Shown here: positions 42,747 through 49,551 of the stretch, one piece after another
How the letters are laid out: each line of letters begins with the position of its first letter
How positions within the stretch are numbered: the stretch's first letter is position 1
From: Pseudomonas rustica
GTDB taxonomy: Bacteria > Pseudomonadota > Gammaproteobacteria > Pseudomonadales > Pseudomonadaceae
DNA length: 64,000 nt
Assembly (NCBI RefSeq): GCF_018336155.1
Contig: NZ_JAGYHF010000014.1
Span: forward strand, 50,724-114,723
Direction: 5' to 3'
Translations under genes and position numbers: made by a program
The notes under the pieces: model-generated
Told to the model about the DNA's origin: nothing
What the model saw: only the letters and a program-made list of their open reading frames with translations
Database searches by the model: none

Positions 42747-43745
42747 ATGTCTTTGCCTAACGAAATGACCCAAATTCAAATCACCGAACCCGGTGGCCCG
42801 GAAGTCCTGCAACCCAAACGCGTACCGTTGCCAGTCGCCGCTGAAGGCCAAGTACTGATCCGCGTACACGCAGCCGGCGTAAATCGTCCGGATGCCTTAC
42901 AACGTGCCGGCAAATACCCGATGAAGCCAGGCATGGATCCGATTCCCGGGCTCGAAGTGGCCGGTGAAGTCGTGGCGCTGGGCGCCGGCGTCAGCCAGTT
43001 TGCCGTGGGCGACCGGGTTTGCGCGTTGACCAACGGCAGCGGCTACGGCGAGTACTGCGCGGTTCCAGCAGGCCAGACCTTGCCGATTCCCGACGGCATC
43101 GACTGGATTCAAGCGGCAGCGATCCCGGAAACCTTCTTCACCGTGTGGGCCAATCTGTTCGTGCTCGGGGCCGCCAGCCGTAGTCAACGCGTGCTGATTC
43201 ACGGCGGCACCAGCGGCATCGGTACCACCGCGCTGATGCTCTGCCGCGAATTCGGCATCGAAACCTTTGCCACCGCCGGTAGCGCTGACAAATGCGCGGC
43301 AATCAGCAAACTCGGCGGCCAGCCGATCAACTATCGCGAAGAGGATTTCGCCGCGGTGATCGCCGAGAAGACCGAGGGCAAAGGCGTGAATGCGATTCTC
43401 GACATCATGGGTGGCTCGTACCTCAACGGTAATGTCAGCGCGCTGGCGATGGACGGCAGGTTGGTGATGCTCGGCTTCCTCGGCGGCGCCCGTGCCAATG
43501 ACTTCGATCTGCTAGCAATGATGGCCAAACGTGCGGTGATCACCGGTTCGCTGCTGCGCGCCCGCACTGCGGCGGAAAAAGCCGAGATCGCCAGCCAACT
43601 GCGCGAGCACGTCTGGCCAGCACTGGCTGCCGGGCGCTGCCTGCCGATCATCGACAAGGTCTACCCGCTCGCCGACGCGGCCCAGGCCCACGCGCACATG
43701 GAGGCCGGCGACCATATCGGCAAGATCGTGTTGCGGGTGATTTAA
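42747..43745 (+). CDS. NAD(P)H:quinone oxidoreductase (zinc-free MDR, PIG3-like)
   Basis: 332 residues from the ATG at 42747, with GAGAGGA upstream. MTQIQITEPGGPEVLQPKRVPLP, VHAAGVNRPDALQRAGKYP and VLIHGGTSGIGTTALMLCREFG (NADPH-binding GxGxxG-like) fit the quinone oxidoreductase/PIG3 group of medium-chain dehydrogenases. No zinc ligands. It probably reduces quinones or other enones in the cytoplasm. Confidence 0.92.
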   Translation: MSLPNEMTQIQITEPGGPEVLQPKRVPLPVAAEGQVLIRVHAAGVNRPDALQRAGKYPMKPGMDPIPGLEVAGEVVALGAGVSQFAVGDRVCALTNGSGYGEYCAVPAGQTLPIPDGIDWIQAAAIPETFFTVWANLFVLGAASRSQRVLIHGGTSGIGTTALMLCREFGIETFATAGSADKCAAISKLGGQPINYREEDFAAVIAEKTEGKGVNAILDIMGGSYLNGNVSALAMDGRLVMLGFLGGARANDFDLLAMMAKRAVITGSLLRARTAAEKAEIASQLREHVWPALAAGRCLPIIDKVYPLADAAQAHAHMEAGDHIGKIVLRVI

Positions 43746-43854
43746 GCCGTTGCAGCATTTTGTAATCGTTGCCCACGGGCGCTGGTCGAAATTGTCACGC
43801 GCAGACCGAGGGTTCTGGTAAAAAGCGTTCTTTGTCTGCGTGGTGAAACGTTTA

Positions 43855-44799
43855 ATGTTCCAGTCCTTCATGACTCGTCTGCGCCGCCGCCGTCTGGCGT
43901 TCGCCTGCATGGCCGCGCTGATTATCGGCGTGCCAACGAGTTGTGCCGTGCTCGAACACACCGAACGCAAACTGCTGTTTCGCATCGAACCGGGCACGGC
44001 CGGCTGGTATCACGGCTTGCCCGGCAGCGTGCAGGAACTCGACTTGCAACCAAAGAGCTTCAAGGCCGGGCAAAACATTCACGCGTGGTGGTGGCCGGCG
44101 GAAAAAGCCAATGCCCCGGCCATTCTCTATTTGCACGGCGTGCGCTGGAACCTGACTGGGCAGTTGTTCCGCATTGAGCAATTGCGCGCAGCGGGTTACT
44201 CGGTGCTGGCCATCGACTATCGCGGGTTCGGCCAGAGCCACGGTGATCTGCCGTCGGAAAGCAGCGTTTACGAAGATGCCCGCGTCGCCTGGGAGCGCTT
44301 CAAACTGCTGCAACCGGATCCGAACAAACGCCTGATTTACGGCCATTCTCTTGGCGGCGCAGTGGCGATCGATCTGGCTGCAGAACTTGGCCAGGACGCC
44401 GAGCGTAATCACACACCGCTGCCGGTTCGTGGATTGGTGATTGAATCGACCTTCACCACACTGGCGGACGTCGCCGCGTCTGTGGCCAACACCTCGCTAC
44501 CGGTGCGCTGGTTGCTCTCGCAGAAATTCGATTCGATCGACAAGATTGCCGACATTCATATGCCTTTGTTGGTGGTACACGGTTTGGCCGACGCTTTCGT
44601 GCCACCGCGTTTCAGTGAGCAACTGTTCAATGCCGCGCAACAACCCAAGCGTCTGCTGTTGGTGCCGGGAGCAACGCACAACAACAGCATGGCGCTCGGC
44701 GGTCAAAGTTATCGCAAAGCGCTGGACAGCCTGATGCAATCCAAACCCGCTCCCCGCATGGCCGGGCCTGCTTTGTTAAAAAGCTCAGGCGATTCCTGA
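43855..44799 (+). CDS. alpha/beta hydrolase with N-terminal membrane anchor or signal
   Basis: 314 residues from the ATG at 43855, with GGTGAA upstream; GTG 43840 is in frame. A basic N-terminus and one hydrophobic segment (LAFACMAALIIGVPTSCAVL) may anchor it or serve as a lipoprotein-like signal. The hydrolase core has YLHGVRWNLTGQ, VLAIDYRGFGQS, the nucleophile GHSLGGAVA and PLLVVHGLADAFVPPRFSEQ (Asp), with THNNS supplying the His. It resembles the BEM46/ABHD13-type serine hydrolases. Substrate unknown. Confidence 0.88.
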   Translation: MFQSFMTRLRRRRLAFACMAALIIGVPTSCAVLEHTERKLLFRIEPGTAGWYHGLPGSVQELDLQPKSFKAGQNIHAWWWPAEKANAPAILYLHGVRWNLTGQLFRIEQLRAAGYSVLAIDYRGFGQSHGDLPSESSVYEDARVAWERFKLLQPDPNKRLIYGHSLGGAVAIDLAAELGQDAERNHTPLPVRGLVIESTFTTLADVAASVANTSLPVRWLLSQKFDSIDKIADIHMPLLVVHGLADAFVPPRFSEQLFNAAQQPKRLLLVPGATHNNSMALGGQSYRKALDSLMQSKPAPRMAGPALLKSSGDS

Positions 44800-44957
44800 C
44801 CTGGATTCAGACAGCGCTAAACCAGACGTTTTTGAGAACGAATACATCTGGAAAACTCCGCCCTTCCCGACGTCCAACGCTCTGCTATGTTTTAACCGCC
44901 CAACGCGGAACCTGGCGAATAACCGCCGCTCTCCGCGCTACTGCCGGGAGCAGAGAC

Positions 44958-45371
44958 ATGAGAATCAACCCGTACCTGATCTTCAACGGCGACTGCCGCG
45001 AAGCGTTCACGTTTTACGAACAAGCCTTGCAGGGAAAGCTCGAGGCGATGATGACCTTCGGCGAAACACCCGCCGCCGAGCACGTGCCCAAAGAACATCA
45101 CCATCTGGTGATTCACACCTGCCTGAAGGTCGGTGATCAGATGATCATGGCCTCGGACACCACGCCCGACCGCCCGACCCAAGGCATGAGCGGCTGCTCG
45201 ATTTCATTGAACGTCGACAGCATCGCCGAAGCCGAGCGCGTGTTTAACGCATTGGCCAAGGATGGTCGCGTCGATATGCCACTGGAAGCGACCTTCTGGG
45301 CCGCGCGTTTTGGCATGCTGGTCGATCGTTTTGGCGTGTCGTGGATGGTCAATTGCGAAAGCGAAAAGTGA
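44958..45371 (+). CDS. VOC-family protein (PhnB/glyoxalase-like)
   Basis: 137 residues from the ATG at 44958, with GGGAG upstream. MRINPYLIFNGDCREAFTFYEQAL, MIMASDTTPDRPTQG and FWAARFGMLVDRFGVSWMVNCE match the PhnB-like 3-demethylubiquinone-9 methyltransferase/VOC fold. No enzymatic role is known for most members. Confidence 0.92.
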   Translation: MRINPYLIFNGDCREAFTFYEQALQGKLEAMMTFGETPAAEHVPKEHHHLVIHTCLKVGDQMIMASDTTPDRPTQGMSGCSISLNVDSIAEAERVFNALAKDGRVDMPLEATFWAARFGMLVDRFGVSWMVNCESEK

Positions 45372-45393
45372 CACTGACGTTGTGTGAGGCATG

Positions 45394-45425
45394 AAAAAGC
45401 CCAACCGGTTCAGGTTGGGCTTTTT
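45394..45425. terminator. bidirectional rho-independent terminator
   Basis: Perfect 13-bp arms AAAAAGCCCAACC/GGTTGGGCTTTTT around a 6-nt loop, between the VOC gene and the convergent 45429 gene. Confidence 0.92.
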
Positions 45426-45428
45426 GCG

Positions 45429-45758
45429 TTAACGCTGGGCCAATTCGTGGCGTATGCACTGTTCGTAATAAATTTGCTTGATCGCCGCCGGTTTGAGCTT
45501 TGAGCTGCTGTTGTAGGTCTGCTCGGTGATCCCCATCGCGGTCATGCGCATCCACGGTTGCTTAAACTTGCGCACCTGCAATTGCTTGCGCGCGCCATAT
45601 AAAGAAACGCCAGACAGCTTGGACTGCTGCGCTCCGGCAGCCATGTCCGAGCCCCAGGTGCAGGCAAACTGATGACTCTTGCTAATCTCTTTCGCCTCGA
45701 CAGTCGAAGCAAAGGCAGCCAGGGAAAGCGTTGCAACGGTGATGGCAATCGTCCGCAT
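45429..45758 (-). CDS. small secreted protein of unknown function
   Basis: 109 residues with a signal peptide (MRTIAITVATLSLAAFASTVEA). The mature part has two cysteines (HQFACTWGSD and YEQCIRH) that could form a disulphide. No family recognised, though such ~110-residue periplasmic proteins are common in Pseudomonas. It ends at the shared terminator. Confidence 0.72.
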   Translation of the reverse strand: MRTIAITVATLSLAAFASTVEAKEISKSHQFACTWGSDMAAGAQQSKLSGVSLYGARKQLQVRKFKQPWMRMTAMGITEQTYNSSSKLKPAAIKQIYYEQCIRHELAQR

Positions 45759-45956
45759 ATAGCCAACCTAACCTTTTGAAAAAAAGGCGATTTTGACCGG
45801 ATGTTTCCGATCAGGGGGCCAGCAATTTGCCGCCTATTGAGGATTTTTTCAGACTGGAAATAAGGTCGGCGAGGGTTACCGCTCGTCCAGCGCGATGCAC
45901 CTTTGCCGCGCCCTTCTTTCCAATGCCGTACATACCCAGCGTGGAAGGCTCAGACC

Positions 45957-46235
45957 ATGAACAAGAAAATTGCCGCCCTGTCGCTCGCCAGCCTGCTTGT
46001 GGCCGGCCCTGTTTACGTCTTGGCAAGTGAACAAAACACGGCGGGATCCGCTGCGCCGCCGACCGCCATGCCGGGGGTCAATCAGTCGAAAAGCTCGAAA
46101 GCCAACGACGAAAAGGCCAGCAAAAAAGGTGAGGAGTCATCAGGTGGGAATGCTGGCGCGCAATCCCATGAGACGGCGAAGGATGCTGCGACGTCGAGTG
46201 ACTCGGAGGACATTAAGAAAGCGCCGAAACCGTAA
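45957..46235 (+). CDS. small secreted Lys/Ser-rich protein
   Basis: 92 residues from the ATG at 45957, with GGAAGG upstream. A signal peptide (KKIAALSLASLLVAGPVYVLA) is followed by a disordered, Lys/Ser/Glu-rich mature part (KSSKANDEKASKKGEESSGG). No family recognised. It is the last host gene before the prophage junction. Confidence 0.7.
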   Translation: MNKKIAALSLASLLVAGPVYVLASEQNTAGSAAPPTAMPGVNQSKSSKANDEKASKKGEESSGGNAGAQSHETAKDAATSSDSEDIKKAPKP

Positions 46236-46245
46236 TGACAGACAC

Positions 46246-46271
46246 AAAAAAGCCGATTTATTTAATCGGCT
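46246..46271 (-). terminator. native terminator of the interrupted tRNA-Pro gene
   Basis: The 8-bp stem AGCCGATT/AATCGGCT (46251-46271) is followed on the minus strand by six T. It lies 28 bp downstream of the CCA end of the tRNA fragment, the expected place for the tRNA transcript's terminator, showing this side is host DNA. Confidence 0.75.
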
Positions 46272-46298
46272 TACCTGTCTGATTTTACTCAGGAATAA

Positions 46299-46345
46299 TG
46301 GTCGGGACGGAGTGATTCGAACACTCGACCCCTAGCACCCCATGC
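46299..46345 (-). other. attachment site: 3' fragment of a tRNA-Pro(GGG) gene
   Basis: On the minus strand the fragment carries the anticodon loop ATGGGGT (anticodon GGG), the variable and T arms (GGGGTCGAGTGTTCGAATCA, with a perfect GAGTG/CACTC stem) and the acceptor strand with CGTCCCGACCA. Sequence 5' of the anticodon loop cannot form the anticodon, D or acceptor stems, so only the 3' half is tRNA. This is the classic scar of tyrosine-integrase insertion into a tRNA 3' end. The intact gene should be restored at the other prophage end, outside the window. Confidence 0.82.
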
Positions 46346-46426
46346 ACGCAGTAACGTAGCAAACCTCTGGCATACGGTTGATTTCTCTGGCGCTCGCTGC
46401 AATCGAATAGCTATAGATCAACATAG

Positions 46427-46455
46427 AGTCACGCCAAGTCACGCAAAAGTCACGC
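46427..46455. repeat. three helically phased AGTCACGC repeats (candidate integrase arm sites)
   Basis: AGTCACGC occurs at 46427, 46437 and 46448, with start-to-start spacing of 10 and 11 bp, about one helical turn. They lie ~80 bp inside the prophage from the tRNA fragment, where integrase arm-type or excisionase sites are expected. Confidence 0.6.
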
Positions 46456-46543
46456 AGCCCTTCCCGGCGTCCTGCCGACCGAACACCAACCCAAAAATCT
46501 TACAGCTCGTCGCCTCACCCTCGCCCGCTTGCATCGCCTCGAT

Positions 46544-46563
46544 TACTGTATATGCAAACAGTA
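46544..46563. promoter_or_regulatory. LexA (SOS) box
   Basis: TACTGTATATGCAAACAGTA matches the SOS consensus CTG-N10-CAG, and is palindromic over TTACTGT/ACAGTAA. It lies at the 5' end of the plus-strand 46582 gene. The ATG at 46552 is inside the box, which argues for a downstream start and for SOS control of that gene. Confidence 0.75.
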
Positions 46564-46581
46564 ATCAGCAAGGCGTTTCCC

Positions 46582-46965
46582 GTGGATCCCTCCGACATCG
46601 AAAATACCGACGACTGGCTCGGCTGCCCGACGCCGCTCGAAACCTGCCAGCATCAGCTCAGGATGTACGAAAACGAGTTCGATGAACTGAACATGCAGCT
46701 GCAACAGGCGAGGGAACGGATATTCAAGTTGGTCGAAATGCACGCTGCCGCCACGTCCGAGTGTGAAACACTCCGCGCCCAACTGATCGCCGCGAAGTCA
46801 GAAGCGGCAGATGCCAGCAGGCGAGCCACCGACATAGAGACCAAAAGCAATTGGGAACTGATGGCAAAAACCAGGCACATCAGCGAGCTGGCTACCCAGA
46901 TACGGATCCTTAACGGAGACAATCCGTTCAAAGACCCCTTCCCTCATCAGCGGGACAACTCCTGA
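46582..46965 (+). CDS. SOS-controlled coiled-coil prophage protein of unknown function
   Basis: 127 residues from a GTG at 46582. An ATG at 46552 (137 residues) is in frame but lies within the LexA box. The N-terminus is acidic (MDPSDIENTDDWLGCPTP when initiated). From about residue 25 the protein is a long coiled coil (MYENEFDELNMQLQQARERI, MHAAATSECETLRAQLIAAK). No catalytic motif. It is convergent with the spanin gene, which it overlaps by 19 bp, and is the gene nearest the attachment site. Family not recognised. The SOS box suggests expression on DNA damage, together with prophage induction. Confidence 0.7.
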   Translation: MDPSDIENTDDWLGCPTPLETCQHQLRMYENEFDELNMQLQQARERIFKLVEMHAAATSECETLRAQLIAAKSEAADASRRATDIETKSNWELMAKTRHISELATQIRILNGDNPFKDPFPHQRDNS

Positions 46966-47453
46966 ACGTAGGCTTGGCACGCCTGTAACGCGATCACTGC
47001 GCGATCACCTTCGTCGGTGATGGCGATAATTCGTTGAGCATGCGCCGGGTCAAGTCTGGCTCGTAGGGTTCCATGATCCAAGCGGCCGGTGCCGGTGGTG
47101 GCTGGCACGTCGCAGCCTTTGGCAACGTCGGTCGCATTGAGGAGGACTGACAGGCGCACATCAGCAGTGGCAAGGCGATCGCGCAGGCGAGCCTGATCGT
47201 TTTGTACATTGGTCATTTTCTCGAAGTGGGTTTTCTCGCTGATCGCTAGCTTCTGCTCGAGCGCAAAACGCTTGTCCTGCTCAGCTTGTTGCGCGGCGGC
47301 GGCAGCCTGCGTCAGTTGATTCATGGCGTCGGCGTGCTGCCGCGCCTGCTCGGCCAGCTGCTTCCCGTAGCGCCAGCCCTGAAACTGCCACGCACTGCCG
47401 GCGGCGGCGATAACCAGCACCAGTAGCCCGGCCAGCCTCCACGACACGGTCAC
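46947..47453 (-). CDS. Rz: phage lysis protein Rz (inner-membrane spanin)
   Basis: 168 residues from a GTG at 47453 that overlaps the endolysin stop (GTGA). An N-terminal membrane helix (LAGLLVLVIAAAGSAWQF) is followed by a long periplasmic coiled coil (ADAMNQLTQAAAAAQQAEQD) and a globular end with two cysteines. It spans the periplasm and, with the lipoprotein Rz1 encoded inside it, fuses inner and outer membranes in the last step of lysis. Confidence 0.88.
   Translation of the reverse strand: MTVSWRLAGLLVLVIAAAGSAWQFQGWRYGKQLAEQARQHADAMNQLTQAAAAAQQAEQDKRFALEQKLAISEKTHFEKMTNVQNDQARLRDRLATADVRLSVLLNATDVAKGCDVPATTGTGRLDHGTLRARLDPAHAQRIIAITDEGDRAVIALQACQAYVQELSR
46994..47209 (-). CDS. Rz1: embedded Rz1 outer-membrane spanin lipoprotein
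   Basis: 71 residues in a different frame wholly inside Rz, as in lambda. The signal peptide and lipobox (LACAIALPLLMCACQSSS) give a lipidated cysteine near residue 20, and the mature part is proline-rich (PTLPKAATCQPPPAPAAW). Length, location and composition all fit an o-spanin. Confidence 0.85.
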   Translation of the reverse strand: MYKTIRLACAIALPLLMCACQSSSMRPTLPKAATCQPPPAPAAWIMEPYEPDLTRRMLNELSPSPTKVIAQ

Positions 47454-47983
47454 GCCAGCACCGCCTGCGCCTTTTCCCACAGCGCCAGTCGATCAGCCAG
47501 CCCGTTCAGCCCGCCATTGATCCGCCGAGTGATCGTGTTGAACTGGTCTCGATCAGCCAAGTCGTTCAGCCCCTTCTGCTTCCAGAACCACGCCGCCGAC
47601 ATCGCGGCATGCTGCGGCAGTTCCAACAGTTCAGGCTGATTGATCAGGTCAATACCCAGCGCTTCGCCGCACGCCGCGTAGTTCGCCCGGCCAGTAATCT
47701 GGATCAGGCCACGGCCGCGATACTTGGAGCCGTCACCCGCCACAGTGTTGCCCAGGTCTGCCCTGCCCTCGTACTTTGCCTGAGCCGCAGTCGGCCCCCA
47801 GATCTCGCGCACCCACCGCAACTGGCCGGATTCATGGCCGACCTGAGCGATGAATGCGGCAACTCGGTTACTGCCGACGATCTGGTAGCGCTGCATAGCT
47901 GTATTGAGGGCAGGAACAAAAACGCCCGCTTGGGTGCGGGCGTTCGGAAGGATCTGCAGCAATTGCTGCGCGGTGATGGGCAT
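47450..47983 (-). CDS. glycoside hydrolase family 19 endolysin
   Basis: 177 residues. Chitinase-like lysozyme fold with FIAQVGHESGQLRWVREIW (catalytic Glu in the GHES segment), KYRGRGLIQITGRANYAACGEALG and FNTITRRINGG, all diagnostic of phage GH19 endolysins. It cleaves peptidoglycan for host lysis. CCGGAGAA lies 6 bp before the ATG. No signal peptide or SAR helix, so a holin is needed. None is obvious in the window; it may be encoded elsewhere in the prophage. Confidence 0.93.
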   Translation of the reverse strand: MPITAQQLLQILPNARTQAGVFVPALNTAMQRYQIVGSNRVAAFIAQVGHESGQLRWVREIWGPTAAQAKYEGRADLGNTVAGDGSKYRGRGLIQITGRANYAACGEALGIDLINQPELLELPQHAAMSAAWFWKQKGLNDLADRDQFNTITRRINGGLNGLADRLALWEKAQAVLA

Positions 47984-48149
47984 GACTTTTCTCCGGAAGG
48001 CAAAAAACCTAAACTGTCGAGGCGCTCTATAAATTCGACTCTGATTGCCATTGACAACGTTTAATGTGAAAATTCGGCCTTAAAAACCAGACATTGATAA
48101 CACTTAGTCTTTCATATCAAATATTTTTAATACATAAAGGAATTTATGG

Positions 48150-49250
48150 ATGTATTACGGAATTCATTATTTGCGAGGAATTGCCGCTCTAATGGTGGTA
48201 ATGCATCACTGTGCTAAATATCTACCCGAGAGCATTAGAGCACCAATATTTGGCGGCGCCGCATCTGGTGTAGACATTTTCTTTATGATCAGTGGTTTCA
48301 TAATTGTAGTTGCCACGCAGAAAGCCGAAGCCAATACGACGGCAAGGTTTATTGGAAGAAGGGTTTTCAGGATATATCCAGCACTTGCTTTTTGCATGTT
48401 GGTAGGATTTGCGACTATATACACCGACAGATCTTGGCTAGATATAGGGCGAGCCATCGCGCCGCTTCCAATTGATTACACAATGAACGCACCGGCATTT
48501 GGCTACAACTTGATGGGGCCCGCATGGACGCTGACCTATGAAATTATGTTCTATTCGTTCTTCTGCCTGGCAATGTCAATAAACCATAAGCACAGAGCGT
48601 TAATTGCTGCGCTCATTATGTCGATACAGTGTTTTGCGATACAGACTTACTTTAACGGCGAATTCAGCTTTTCCGCGTACACACAGCTAAAAACTGACGG
48701 CGCATCCCCGATCTATTCCTACCTTAAAAACGCATCGTCGCCGATGTTTTTTGAGTTCATTTATGGAATGCTGATAGCTGAGCTGTTCCTACGCTACAAG
48801 CATCTAATAAGCAAAAAAATAGGATGGGCTGCTTTGTTGTTTGGCTCGTCCGTATACTTGTGGCTGTACGCGTCACAAAGCACGCCAGGGTTCGGAATTA
48901 CCTATTTCGGTATGTGGTCGGCGTTCTTGTTCGCCGGTGTATGTATTTATCAGGCCGCAAATAAAACCTCTCGATTCGCCCCATTGGTGTTTCTCGGGAA
49001 TATTTCTTATTCGATATATATCTCACACTATGTTGTTATGGGAGTGGTCGAGAAGAACAACCCACTTCAATTCTCAAGCTGGGGCAGCTTGTCGCAATTT
49101 GCGTTTGTAATTTTCGCCTGCATAATTACAGGTACGTTCGTTCATTTAGTCATAGAGAAGCCTTTTATAAAGATAGGCAAGGCGATCACAGATCCAGCAG
49201 TTCGACCTATACCACAGGCTAGAGCCGAAGTCACACCACAGAAAAGGTAA
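48150..49250 (+). CDS. acyltransferase 3 family membrane protein (probable O-antigen acetylase, moron)
   Basis: 366 residues, about ten membrane helices. The family start IHYLRGIAALMVVMHHCAKY has the catalytic-like His pair, followed by SGVDIFFMISGFIIVV, RRVFRIYP and LIEKPF-like VHLVIEKPF. Members transfer acetyl groups to O-antigen or exopolysaccharide sugars from the inner membrane. It stands on the plus strand between endolysin and tail spike, opposite to the late operon, and is visibly richer in A+T (many ATA, TTA, AAA codons). This marks it as a lysogenic-conversion gene that may change the phage receptor. Confidence 0.88.
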   Translation: MYYGIHYLRGIAALMVVMHHCAKYLPESIRAPIFGGAASGVDIFFMISGFIIVVATQKAEANTTARFIGRRVFRIYPALAFCMLVGFATIYTDRSWLDIGRAIAPLPIDYTMNAPAFGYNLMGPAWTLTYEIMFYSFFCLAMSINHKHRALIAALIMSIQCFAIQTYFNGEFSFSAYTQLKTDGASPIYSYLKNASSPMFFEFIYGMLIAELFLRYKHLISKKIGWAALLFGSSVYLWLYASQSTPGFGITYFGMWSAFLFAGVCIYQAANKTSRFAPLVFLGNISYSIYISHYVVMGVVEKNNPLQFSSWGSLSQFAFVIFACIITGTFVHLVIEKPFIKIGKAITDPAVRPIPQARAEVTPQKR

Positions 49251-49261
49251 ACAACAGCCAA

Positions 49262-49489
49262 ATGTTCATTTACTACATGACCATGCTTATAACGTGGCTT
49301 AACAAGATGAGTGACGATAAAAGCACTGAAGAACAGCACAGAGAAGACTTTGAGGATGAGGCTTTTGCTTCCGGTGAATTCAAAGGAATACGATTCACGA
49401 AAAATGCAAACGGCGAGTACAAAGACGAACGCCTTCAGAAGCGATGGGAGGCGTATCTAAGCATGGCCAAGGCTATCGATAACGCATAG
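49262..49489 (+). CDS. small hypothetical prophage protein
   Basis: 75 residues from ATG 49262; ATG 49307 (MSDDKSTEEQ) is an alternative. Neither has a good ribosome site. If the first start is used, it has a hydrophobic N-terminus (MFIYYMTMLITWL). The rest is acidic and hydrophilic (HREDFEDEAFASGEF). AT-rich like the neighbouring acyltransferase and on the same strand, so it may be co-transcribed with it. Confidence 0.6.
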   Translation: MFIYYMTMLITWLNKMSDDKSTEEQHREDFEDEAFASGEFKGIRFTKNANGEYKDERLQKRWEAYLSMAKAIDNA

Positions 49490-49551
49490 CTGTTACGGTG
49501 CGCCAAGAGGCGCACCGCATTTAAGCTCGAAAAGCCTTCCCAATTATCGAC

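Larger units (their letters stand above)
46236..46551. other. prophage-host junction region (316 bp without a gene)
   Basis: Contains, in order, the tRNA terminator, the tRNA-Pro 3' fragment, the phased AGTCACGC repeats and the LexA box, each listed separately. Nothing else is recognised. Confidence 0.7.

Noticed and set aside
45811..46026. 71-codon minus-strand frame beside the 45957 gene
   Set aside because: It overlaps the signal-peptide region of a better-supported plus-strand gene and shows no clear ribosome site; part resembles an HHH-type helix-hairpin-helix fragment (GMYGIGKKGAAKV) but is too short to support as a gene.
46246..46400. complete tRNA-Pro gene
   Set aside because: Only the half from the anticodon loop to CCA is present; the sequence 5' of it cannot form the anticodon, D or acceptor stems.
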